From NCBI RefSeq assembly GCF_027744825.2, contig NC_071338.1:29741501-29805500 (forward strand): a stretch of DNA of 64,000 nt. The letters are read 5' to 3'. Position numbers and translations under genes: made by a program. The stretch is from Synchiropus splendidus. Taxonomy: Eukaryota > Chordata > Actinopteri > Syngnathiformes > Callionymidae. The notes under the pieces are model-generated. The model saw only the letters and a program-made list of their open reading frames with translations, was not told the DNA's origin and searched no databases. This document shows positions 1 to 64,000 of this stretch, piece after piece. Each line of letters opens with the position of its first letter. Position 1 is the first letter of the stretch.

Positions 1-1172
1 AAGTGCTCAGGGTGTGGTGTGAAAGGCATGTGTTCTTTGATGTCTCCTCTGTGAAATGGTCCCATACTTTTCCAGTCATGATGGTCCTGTAGTTGCAAAT
101 GAATTGTGCAGAGTGATGACGCCATGACAGGTCGACTCATGAACCTGTTGCTGAATGTAATAGTCAATAGTAGTTGATTAGTCATTGCAGGCCCAGTTCA
201 GATAAGTAAAAACCGTAATCTTTCTGATTCAAAATGCAGTATTTTTGTGTGTCAACCTGTGTCAACACTTCGTGTGGCGATGTTAGTCTATTGTCAGTAA
301 AGTTATCACTCATTTGGGCTTGACACCGGCGCCTGAGCCATACATCCCAGATGGGTTCTCTGGAACTTGTATAACTCATGCTCCGAGACTATTCTCAGGA
401 CTTTGTCATTGTTCTTTTAGTTTTAGACCATGTTCTTTCAATTCTGCTTCTTGGTTTCCATCTGCTCATCTGCAGCCAGACCTCCACCAAGCAGCTCATT
501 CCCACACAGACTTTCACCCACTGTTATTATCCTATGTTGTTTTCACTAACAAATACAACTTTTTCTGTTTGTTTTTTTAGCATTTGAAATATTATTGATA
601 CCATTAATCAATAGCCAAAATTAAAGGAGCACAATGGGACAGCAGGTGAGTTTGGTATCTGACTGACACAATCCACTATAAAGTGAAGAAGTTGGTCGAG
701 ATTGCGCCGTGACCCAGAAAAACCAGACCCAGTAATCCATAACATGAGCAAAATGTAATCATCTGTGACCTACTATTAACATTTCCTGAACATTTCATTG
801 AAATAAGTTTTGAACTTTGGGAATCGTTTTGCTATTGCAAGAAGACGGATAACTCACCACCTTGTTAAAAATACTGGTTGTTATTACACCTGGTAGAATC
901 CACATCACTTTTTTTATAACAAGAAATGAAGTTAATATTGTGATCAAATGTCATGCCTGTCTCTGACTCGTCACTATCTTTCGCTAACAATCCCACCTTA
1001 TTTCTTCCAACACCGTGACCCAAAAAATCTGGAACTTGCATCCCCTGCTGTCATAGCAGCCATAGTAGCAGATTCAGAAATGCCCCGGCACGATCCCATT
1101 TTCGACAGCCGCATTGTGACAGTCAGGCTGGTAGACAGTCACACAGACAGGCATACTAAAAATAGCACATAC
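1..1172. other. Intron (3'-most in window), no further exon seen
   Basis: This is the start of the intron after the 1173-1313 exon, with donor GTATGT at 1172-1167 on the minus strand. The next CSMD exon should begin a Sushi domain with a Cys-x-Asp-Pro-Gly motif, and I found no such coding stretch here on either strand. The short open frames of 60-90 codons look like chance. I recognise no repeat. Confidence 0.6.
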
Positions 1173-54839
<53,667 letters not shown>

Positions 54840-55633
54840 TTACTGCCTGCAGTAGCACTTTTACCTCACACTCAACCTGGCAAATCTGCCACTTATATTC
54901 TCACGGCCTGAATAAACATGAAATATATGATGAAACCTCCAGCCGCTTATTAAATAACGACAACATTGTGATTCGGAATTAAACCCTCAACCCATCTTCC
55001 GGTAAACAGCTCATGCGATGTGTTCCCAAACTTGCTAAACCAAGTGTTTCTCGTTGGTTTTCTTATTGTGAAAAAGAAAAAAAGGTGTGACGCGAGTTGC
55101 TGCCGAACACAGCACTCATTTGAATGACTTCATTTCAATGTCAATCAGAATACGTTTCAGACAACTATGTGAAGTTTGTTTAAAGTTATGTTTATCTTCT
55201 GGTGTCTTGGACATCGAGGCCATTTGTTGTTGAGCTTCACACCAGTGGTTATAAGTGTTCTTTCTTCTGAGCGATGGAGATTTGAGAGGCATCGCTGTTT
55301 AATTTCACATTTGTTATTATTTATTTGTGAATTGCTATATTGAGCTTAAGCGCCTATTTGAGACAGCCTTATTTTATTTCAGAATTTTATTGATTTAACT
55401 GAATCGCTGTATTTGTATTACATTTTTGAAAACAGCCTTATTTTATTTATTTCACTGTATTTGTTTGACATCCTTGAACCATGCACCTGGCCTCACTGGT
55501 CTGCGGATGTGCTTGACCTTTACTTTTGGATTTCATTCATGAACACCAATAATTTTTAATGTCCTAGAATTCAAGTGCTTTATCAGGAGACCTTTAGCAG
55601 ATATGACATAAAAATGTGATCAATTCGATTTTT

Positions 55634-55638
<5 letters not shown>

Positions 55639-55679
<41 letters not shown>
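55639..55679. repeat. (AT)n microsatellite
   Basis: About 40 bp of alternating TA. Confidence 0.95.
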
Positions 55680-55681
<2 letters not shown>

Positions 55682-55860
55682 AATGTTTGTTTATGTCTAT
55701 TAACTTATGACATAAAGTTAATAAAGGCAAAGTTAATAATATTATTTATGTCTATTAACTTATGAAATGTTTATTTATGTTTATTAACTTAGATAGTTAA
55801 CCATGAAAATCACAGACGAAAATTTGGATTCACTTGAAGATGTCTTTAGTACGACGTCAG

Positions 55861-56073
55861 AAGTGATAGATGAGGTTTCATGAAACAGTATTGCAGGGTT
55901 GATGAAACAGTCCTCATTTTCAGAGGCCACTTGATGGCGCTCTTGGTCTAGAAATGATGTGAGGTTTCATTGTCCAAATTCAAGTCCAAACGTTTGACAG
56001 CAGATAGTGCCATCTGGTGGCCTCTGAAGGCTGGGACACTGTTTCATGAAACCTCACCAGCCCTTCACTACTG
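55861..56073. mobile_element. MITE, family B copy 3
   Basis: The outer arms are inverted (GATGAGGTTTCATGAAACAG and CTGTTTCATGAAACCTCACC), and so are the inner ones (CAGAGGCCACTTGATGGCGC and GTGCCATCTGGTGGCCTCTG). It is the best preserved copy of the family here, about 210 bp. Confidence 0.8.
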
Positions 56074-57600
56074 CGTCATGAAACCTCATCTACCATCGCT
56101 AGTTGTGAGAATACTGGAGTTTGGTTTTGCATCCCACAGTATTTCTGTGTTCCTTTTGTTCCAAGGCTTTTTAATCCATTTGCAAAGGTAGCCACAGTGT
56201 ATTTTCTATTTTCTATATTATTATATAAACACTTCTTTGTCCGAATGTTTGCAACAGCCAATAAACCCTGAAGTGGCTCTTGATTGTGCTGAACTCTGCT
56301 GACAAATCTGGTACCAAAACTAAGAGGCGAGGTCACTTTCCAGCAGTGATTAAACATTGATTTTCAGAAACTTTTTCAAGCAGCAATCCCCGTTGTGTGA
56401 TAAATTCATAATGTCATCAGGCTTTTGTCCACCTCTGACCAAACCAGACGGTTTCCTTTGTTTCAACTGATACGACTTTGCATCACGGTTCTTCGGTTGA
56501 AGGCATCGCTCACTGTCCATCAGCCTTTAAACTAGTCCGCACCATGAGAGGAGCATCAATACATTCTGTGTTCAGCTTTAGCAACGCATCTTTTGATCTA
56601 CATATCTTAGAAGCAGCACTCTTCCACATGAGTGCAATTTGTCTTTTTGCTGTTTAAGAGCCACAGAACTGATCTAGTCGGCTAGATCTATTTTGGTCTT
56701 TATATTTCTTCAAAGGTCAAGCATTTTCCATTCACAATGGAAAAAAAGCCTCTTTCTTGCCTCTTGATTTTTGCGGGTGAAATCATACAATGGTGAGAGT
56801 TAACTTCATCTTCTTTTTCAAACGGAACTTTGAGGCTGAACTGGTGCCAGAGCGGAAGAGGAACCAGCTCATTCTGCCATCTGGCCTTCCAGGACGGACT
56901 GAACACATAACCATCCGACGTACCGTGGGCCGGACCGGTGTTTTCGTGATTTTATATAGATTTGATTCACTGACAGAATTTTTGGTGCACATCATTTCAA
57001 AGTAGAATTTAAAAAGATTTTGCTTACTAATTCCAGGATAATACTAATAATAATGAAACATTTCACACCCCAATGTTCTGAAAATTCCCAGCTAATAAAC
57101 AATGTTTACAGACCACACCATCTTCTCCAGGTCAATATACACCTTTATATATAAGTATATCATAACAATAACCATAAAATAATAATATAAATAATGATAC
57201 ATTTATGCATCATTTGTATTGTCTTGTTTGTATACTTCGCAGCAGTGAAATTCCTGCTTCATCCTTCCTTTCATTGCTGTTGTTTTTTTTTTTTTTTTAT
57301 ATAGTTATATACGCAGTTGAATATATCCTGAGGTGTTTACTGTGCAAGTCTTCGAGTTCGCCTGTCATTACAGGCAAAGAAGAAAGACAAGGCATATGTT
57401 TCGGCACCGGGAATCTGTATTTACTAGGTGTAAAAATATAAACACAATGATGAGCCACCTTCGAGATCTTTCCCATTGTGTATTGCATCAATGTAAGATT
57501 TGGGTCACCATGACACACAAGTCAGAAAATGGAAATTCAGGATATGGTTCCTGTGTGACTACTTTCGATCGACTTACTTGCAGGAAAAGTGCAAAATAGT

Positions 57601-57772
57601 GGTGGGCAGATGAGGTATCACGAAACTGCAGGGTTGATGAAACAGTTTCCAGAGGCCACTAGATGGAGCTCTTGTTTTAGAAATGATGTGAGGTTTCATT
57701 GAATTAGTTGTTCAAGTTACGTTACACCAGACAGTGCCATCTGGTCATCAGACCTCATCTACACCTCACTAG
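57601..57772. mobile_element. MITE, family B copy 4
   Basis: It shares GCAGGGTTGATGAAACAG, AGAGGCCACTAGATGGAGC and AGAAATGATGTGAGGTTTCA with copy 3, in the same orientation. The right arm is shortened. Confidence 0.75.
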
Positions 57773-59147
57773 CTAGAACAAACTTTGATTCTGGTTTGAA
57801 CATTTTTGCTTTGGACTTGCTTTAAAATGACAAGAGTAATGGAGCTGACTGACAAACGTCTGATATCACGTCTCGATTCTAACCCATGGGTCCACGCTTC
57901 TAATTTGTATTCATTTGTATCCAACGGATTTAGTCCACGGGTGGAAATTGTGCAGGATGATATGACAGGTACCTCGACAGACAAAAAAGTGAGAGATATG
58001 GTTTTGGTGCTAAATTATTCATGCGGAATGACCAGTGACTGACAATGAGGAAGAGGTTACGAAGAGAGAGAAGGTCAGAATAGGTAAAGTGACAACGGAT
58101 GGAAGCTCCAAAAATAGGGAGAAAATCTAATAAAGTCAAAAATTGATATGCAATTGTTAGTAGATAGAGGAAAAGGAAGACTGCGGAGGAGATGTGCTGA
58201 TGGACAGGTGAGTCAGTGGCTGGATTTAAAGGCCCTGAATAAATGTGGGTTTAGTCCATTTGAGGAAAGGCCGAAGATAAAGACACAGTGATGAATGAAG
58301 GACATTTGCAGCCAGGATGGAAGGGGGAATAAAGTCAAACGGAAAGGAGGAGAGAGGTTACTGTAGTCGCAGGGAAAGGTTTAAAACAAAATGAACCGAG
58401 TCAAGAAGGTAAGTGCAAACGAGAGCAGACATTAGGAGTAGTAGGTTGTTAAGGACAAAGACAAATGAGGCAGCGAGCGGAGGAAAAAGAGTGATAGCAG
58501 AGAGGAGGGAAGGGAGAGAGAGTCGGCGCACGAATCAAGGAAAATAGAGAAGGTGATTAAGAGATGGGGATGTGGTTGAACTCGCACAGAGAAGCAGGCA
58601 GGACTCAAGACAAGGACTGAGAGTCATGAAAACAGGAGGCGTCGGTGGATTATTTGGGGTTGAAGGAATCTCTTGTGAAGGGGGAAAAGTTTTACTTGTA
58701 CTGTGTTGTGTCTGGAAGACATCGCAGTGCAGGTTTGAAGTCCAAATATGGAAGGTTTCCACCTGAATGTTTTGACATTTTTTTTGTGAAAATGCCCAAA
58801 AAGACAATGGAAATGGAAATGTCCATTTTCATTTGTTGTTATTTTTCGATTAAAAGGAGAGTGCCCCATGAGATGATGTCATCAGATGGCGTCTCTCCGC
58901 CACAGACAGCATACTCGGCTGACGTTTCTTTGCTGTTTTCCACCCAGAACAGCATGAGGCTGGAGTCAAACAGAGTCGAACATTTTCCGATCTGATCATT
59001 TTCCATGGCGGTTTAAAAAAAAATAAAATACACGGAGCCATTTCTGCCATCAATATGGGCCTAAAACAATCTAAAACAAGTTCCTATGTCTGGACTGTAG
59101 CAGCACTGTAATGCAGTAGCAACAAATAAGACGATGAAACAACACAT

Positions 59148-59764
59148 TGTCACCGCCTGATCTGGTCCGCCTGCCTGAAAACCAACTAACTATACTGGTG
59201 AGCGCATGGGCACATGGTTATATTGCGCAAGTTTGTGAATTTAGTTTTTTGAATTATTTTTAAAATAGTCTACATTTACCATTATAATCTGTACATTTTT
59301 TATTTGATCATGTTTCTTTTCTTTTTAATCCGGCATTATTGAATCAATAACAACTTCAAGCTCTTCAAGCTCTTTACTCCCATTATATTTGACCTGCGCA
59401 ATGCATTGCTTCCCAGTGTATGGCAGACATTTCTCCTCACATTTGTCTCACATAGATTTAAAATGAGCAGGTGTGAGCTCTTCTGCCCCTTTATACACTT
59501 TCCATGAACAAGGTTTATGCAGCGACGGATCAGATCAGGCAGCGACAGATTCGACTGTGACAACGTGACGACATCATTACGCGATAAATCCTTACGTGTA
59601 GTTATCTTTGGGTCCACATCAGGTTTGGTCTAAGTTGATCATGGCATGCGCTCACTAGTAAACATCAGTTGGTAAAACTCACACATCCGCGTTACTAACT
59701 TCCTGTTCCAGCACTGGAATTTCCAGACCACATCGAGCAGGCGGACCAGACCAGGCTGTGACAC
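59148..59764. repeat. Possible foldback element
   Basis: The stretch TGTCACCGCCTGATCTGGTC near 59148 recurs in inverse near 59740-59764 as TGTCACAGCCTGGTCTGGTC. Next to each is GTGAGCGCATG, though one arm carries about 90 extra bases. This suggests inverted terminal arms around a 0.6-kb segment. No target duplication was found. Confidence 0.45.
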
Positions 59765-61482
59765 GCATGCACGCTTGAAGCTTGTGAGCTAAAACTAGCA
59801 CTGAAACAAATGGGTCGTGGAAAAAAAGACGTTTACGGACCAGGTGGTTCAGCTTCAATTCCACGAGTTAGAGACATAGGACATAGAGACACGTGTGTTC
59901 AGCAGCACGGTGGTCATCCGCTTCCTGCTCCATCGATACCACAGGAAGTAATCCACTTGAATTTCAAGTCTATAAATTCATGTTTGATCATGGTTTGAGA
60001 AATTACAGCTTGTATGTTAGAGCATTGCAGTGCCTTCTACAGGCCTGGCATGCGTACTACACCCAACATTCATGTAGACGCTTGAAATGGCTCCATTGTA
60101 GATCAACACAGCGCTTTTTTGAAACCAGCAGGGGAAAAGATCACGCAGGGAAATGTGTGATCTCATGTAGCCTCATTCCCAGGTGTGAAAAATAAAGCGT
60201 CGCCATGTTTGAGCAGTGACATTTTCCCCTCCTGTCTTTGATTTGAAGTGTTAAGTAACTGTTACATGCAGAACTTGTAAAATTGACTCGACAAATTTTG
60301 CAATCTGGCAGTCCATGTCAGCTTTTTCCTCCCTGACGTGATTTATTTCTAAACGTAATACTGACTGTAATTGCAAAAGTGGGCGTAACCATCTACCTGG
60401 TGATGGATGTCCGTCTACAGTGAAAGATTACGACCAAGGTCAGAAAACTTTGGCGGCACAGGCATCGAATTGAGCTAGTTATTGAAGAAAGATGGGCCGA
60501 ATGACCTTGACATGACAGCACGCTCCCAAAAATAAACCCACTCTATCAAATAAAAATGATCTAAAATGTAAATGTAATAATGTTACAGGCAGAAGTGTCT
60601 CATGTGGGACGGTTGGAAATGAAAGTCAGAGAGGGGGACAAGCCAAGAGTTGAAGTCAGACTGTGAAGGAAATAAAAGGTTGGAGGCGGTGGTGAAGGCA
60701 AGACAAATGGATGTCAGAGACGGAGGAGGGATGTCTGGATTTATTTAGTTCCCATGGCATTGACTGAGAGAGACAGACACTTGTGACACTGTTTTGCAAA
60801 GTTCACTCAAAGGTCAACGTGTTGGCCAGGAAGGCCCCCCGCGGGGAGAGATAAGATCAGACGTCTTGAAGCTTCAATTACAACCGGACTTTGGGCCATT
60901 TTCGGGCAATCAAAGAATCCTGCCCTAAAGCTTGCTCGCCACCAAGATAAGGTCAAACATGCATGCGGCTCATTGTCGAACCACTGGCTGACCTGACCAC
61001 GTCTATTTTTGATGGCTAGAATTGGCTTGATCTTCTGTGAATCACTAAGAGTTTTGTGCTTAACAATGTCACACTGTGTTGAGCCGGGAGGAGGAGGAGG
61101 CTTTGATGAGGGCGCCAACAAGACCCTGACCTGGTGCCCTTCAAGAAGACGGAAAAGGTTTACAGTAGATACATTAAAAGAGGTGACACGGTGCAGTTGG
61201 ACTGCCGGGATATATGAAGAATAACAGCACCCTTCTTGGGTTTCTGCAAACATACATCCACAGTGTGGAAGTGGGTTCTCCACCTGCTGGTTCATTCTGG
61301 AAGTGGAGCTTCTTCCATAAGCTGGAAAGTTTTTTCGACCGAGGATTTACTTTTCATGCTGGTAGTGTGTTGCCATCTGTCAGTGTCACTCTTTGGCGTG
61401 TTGTTGGTCCCATAATCCTTTGTGGTTACACGAACAAGCATTTGCGACATCACTTCTATTATGTTATATGATGACAACTGTC

Positions 61483-61655
61483 GGCTAGTGATGAGATCCC
61501 AGATCCCACTAGGTGGCACTCTCTGCTGCATCATTTTTGGCTTTCAACAGCCACTTCAGTGAAACCATACATTATTTTCAAACCAAGAGCGCCATCTACT
61601 GAGCACTGTAAAAGAGGACACTGTTTCATGAAGCCTCATCAGCCCATCACAACTG
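61483..61655. mobile_element. MITE, family B copy 5
   Basis: The inverted core TAGGTGGCACTCTCTGCTG and AACCAAGAGCGCCATCTACT is followed by ACACTGTTTCATGAAGCCTC. It closely matches copy 1 (6818-6995). Confidence 0.75.
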
Positions 61656-61702
61656 TCAGAACAAGGAAAGTATTTTGGGTCGGAGCCCTATTTGTTATTT
61701 AT

Positions 61703-62374
61703 CGTAATTTCCAGACTATAAGCCACAACTTTTTTCTGGCGGTCTGAGCCCTGCGGCTTATACAACAGCGCGGCTAGTATATGGATTGTTACAGGTTGAA
61801 ATCAGATTCAATCAGAGGCGAAGAAATCCTTGAAATCAGAGGCTTCTTATTTACCGTTAAAGTTCAAAATGCCCTCAAAATTTCACCCGCGTGTCCCTAG
61901 CTCCGGCAACAGAGTCGATCTCCTGGAGGTTTGGAATCGAGAAGCGGCCGCTGAGACCAGCAGTGGTGTCGGAACTTTAAGTTATAAATAATAGACGTGA
62001 TACGCTGTCTCGAGACGAAGTGAGTTCGGCTCAAAAGTCAGACAAGAACAAAAGCGAGTCAGGTTTCGGCCGCTGACTTGATCCCAGCTGGAGAGCTGCA
62101 CCTTGCCTATTGTGAGAGCAGCGTGGATAACTGAAGACGCTGCGTATTACGCAGTTCGTTTCCGCTATTTCCTCACCCTGGATGCTGGACCCCGTTTTCA
62201 AAACTAGTTTTGAAAAGCTTTTGAAGCTGGTGCACCACTGACCTTTCTACAGCGCTGACAGCACCACTGCACCCGCGGCTTATAGACCACTGCGGCTTAT
62301 GTCTGAACAAGATCCATTTTCCTTCTTAAATTTAGTGGGTGCAGCTAATACTCTCGTATAGTCCGAAAATTACA
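61703..62374. mobile_element. MITE-like element, family A copy 3
   Basis: The longest family A copy, about 670 bp. Its ends, TCGTAATTTCCAGACTATAA and TATAGTCCGAAAATTACA, are inverted. Internal GCGGCTTATACAACAGCGCG and CTGCGGCTTATGTCTGAACA match the other copies. It has no coding capacity. Confidence 0.7.
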
Positions 62375-62448
62375 CTAAATTATTTAACACTTGAGCGTAT
62401 GAAGGTGACTCTTCATATGAAGATAACAAATATGAAAGAGCATGATGT

Positions 62449-62575
62449 GGCACGGTTACGCAATGGTTAGCCCTGCTGCCTTGCAGCAAGAAGGTTGAGG
62501 GTTCCAATCCAGCTCTGGAGCTTTGGTACTCCGCTTTCCTCCCACAGTCCAAAGACATGCACAGTCGGTTAACTG
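62449..62575 (+). mobile_element. Fragment of a common fish interspersed repeat
   Basis: Text GGCACGGTTACGCAATGGTT, GCAGCAAGAAGGTTGAGGGT and TTTCCTCCCACAGTCCAAAG matches a repeat widespread in teleosts (GGCACGGTGGCGCAGTGGTT...CAGCAAGAAGG...CTCCCACAGTCCAAAGACATG). The copy is internally shortened. I do not assign its class. Confidence 0.6.
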
Positions 62576-63470
62576 CTAACTTACAAGTTTACGCTACAGT
62601 TTGAGGAGGAAGACTTTATATTAACTGGGTCATTGTACTTGAGTTTTGCTTTGGTTCAGAGTCATGGTTAAGTTCAGCTGTTTGTTGTGGATGGTTAGTT
62701 TTAGGGTGAGAGCCTGGGGAAAGCTTTGTGTGTTTGTGTGTGTCTGAGGATGCAGAAGTGTTCGTAGGAGTGTGACAGCTAATCAAATTGACATCCAACC
62801 TGCCACTCAGCAGACAGAAACATGAAACAGGAAATTGCTTTTGGGACGACCAATCAGAAAAGCTCTTAATAAACAGGAAGGACGTGTCACAGTGGTGCTG
62901 TCAGGTGTCAGTCACGTCCACAATGGCCTGAAAATATTCCCCTGCGATGATGTCCATCATCTGCTTATCCCACCTCTGTTGAACACGTCTGTCAGGATGA
63001 TGTTCCAATCTGACAAATCATTATGACCACAGTGGAGTTAGAGGAAGACACAGGAAGGTAGGTTGGATGTTTATGAACATTCATTGTTGTCGGACATGTC
63101 CCATTAACCAAGTGACTTTCAGGCAAACAATAAATACTTCTTTCATTACCATATAAAGTCCACCCTTCCCTTCATTACTACCCAGAAAAAATACATTTTT
63201 AAAACTATGAAGCCGTAAAACTTTCAGTGTGGCGTGGAAATGTATGATTTAGATTTTATTTTGGGTGTATTCTGTCAGTTTCTTTGGATTTACAATGGCT
63301 CAGCGACTTGTTAAATTCAAGGTGGATATAGAGCCCACGTGTGACCGATGCAATAGCAGCCAACGTAATAATGATATGTCATTTTAATTATTTATATTCA
63401 GGATTATATTTCTTTTTCTTTATTTAGTTAGTTACTCAATTGAATGTTGACATATATACCATGTATATAC

Positions 63471-63520
63471 TTTTCATGTATCATTATTTAAGAGGTTTTC
63501 ATGTATCATTATTTAAGAGG
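63471..63520. repeat. 25-bp perfect tandem duplication
   Basis: The 25-bp unit that starts TTTTCATGTATCATTATTTA occurs twice in direct succession (63471-63495 and 63496-63520) without a mismatch, indicating a recent slippage event. Confidence 0.95.
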
Positions 63521-64000
63521 TAAACTTGCATCAATATTATATAATATTAATTAATATTAATTTAATTATTTTTAATATTTTAAAATCACCTCCATCAGGG
63601 AGGTTGTTTTTGACTGCAGTGATTTTGTGTATTTGTTTTTGTTCAACATAACTTGAAAAGTTATTACAATATTATTTATTTATTTATTTTTTCAATTTAC
63701 ATTTAATGTTATACATTTTTCTGTTTTTTACTCTTGAGGCATCTAAGCACATCTATCAAAACACTAGCTGAAAGTGACATTTACATATGCGAAATATGAA
63801 CAATTTCTTGTTGTACATTTAACAATTTGATGAAAATAAGCTAAACACTTTTAAGGAAAGGATTATTCTGATCAATTGCAGATGTTTCAGACGCATTAAA
63901 ATAACTATGGTGAAGAATATGTAATGTGGAAGATGTGACATTTTGCACTGAGTTCATGTCAATATTTACGGTGGCAGCAAGTCGAGTCTCACCATGTCAA

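Noticed and set aside
58850..59053. Possible upstream CSMD exon on the minus strand
   Set aside because: The reading SLMLFWVENSKETSAEYAVCGG lacks CUB signatures and compatible splice sites.

Overview
This window is vertebrate genomic DNA, almost certainly from a ray-finned (teleost) fish. The unique sequence is intron-dominated. The repeats are the mix typical of teleosts: Tc1-like, hAT and PIF-like DNA elements, many MITEs, non-LTR fragments, a Ty3/gypsy element and long (AT)n tracts. I saw no rRNA, tRNA, CRISPR, operon or other prokaryotic feature.

Host gene. One host gene is visible, on the minus strand: an internal part of a CSMD-family gene (CUB and Sushi multiple domains; large neuronal and epithelial type I membrane proteins). 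Ten coding exons lie at 54536-54648, 47507-47584, 33356-33437, 31564-31688, 27074-27195, 8920-9023, 7150-7262, 3373-3555, 3115-3300 and 1173-1313, in transcript order. Every junction has GT/AG ends and every codon phase carries over, so the chain appears complete between the first and last exon. It encodes the end of one CUB domain, a charged linker, a Sushi domain, a whole CUB domain, a second Sushi domain and most of a third CUB domain. Remembered vertebrate paralogs match CSMD2 best. Introns range from 72 bp to about 18 kb, and the gene continues past both window edges.

Mobile DNA. The most striking object is a complete, apparently young Ty3/gypsy (Metaviridae) retrotransposon at 48699-54068, minus strand, in an intron of the host gene and in the same orientation. 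It has two 232-bp LTRs that I read as identical, a 4-bp ATAT target duplication, a tRNA-Leu-type primer site and an open gag. An open pol carries protease, RT, RNase H and DD35E integrase motifs, and a textbook -1 frameshift site lies at the gag/pol overlap. A solo LTR-like insertion with TAATC target duplications and a 48-bp internal minisatellite lies at 36485-37295. Two hAT-type elements keep their 8-bp target duplications (16993-17600 and 30393-31430). A non-LTR 5' end at 37640-38763 is split by a nested MITE. Further Tc1, pogo/Tigger-like, LINE and MITE relics are scattered through the introns.

Layout. 1-9.0 kb: five 3' exons. 9.0-27.1 kb: a repeat-rich 18-kb intron. 27.1-33.4 kb: three exons. 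33.4-47.5 kb: an intron with the solo LTR and the nested LINE. 47.5-54.6 kb: the linker exon, the Ty3 element and the most upstream exon. 54.6-64 kb: intron with MITEs. Most other open reading frames are chance ORFs, repeat-derived, or antisense shadows.
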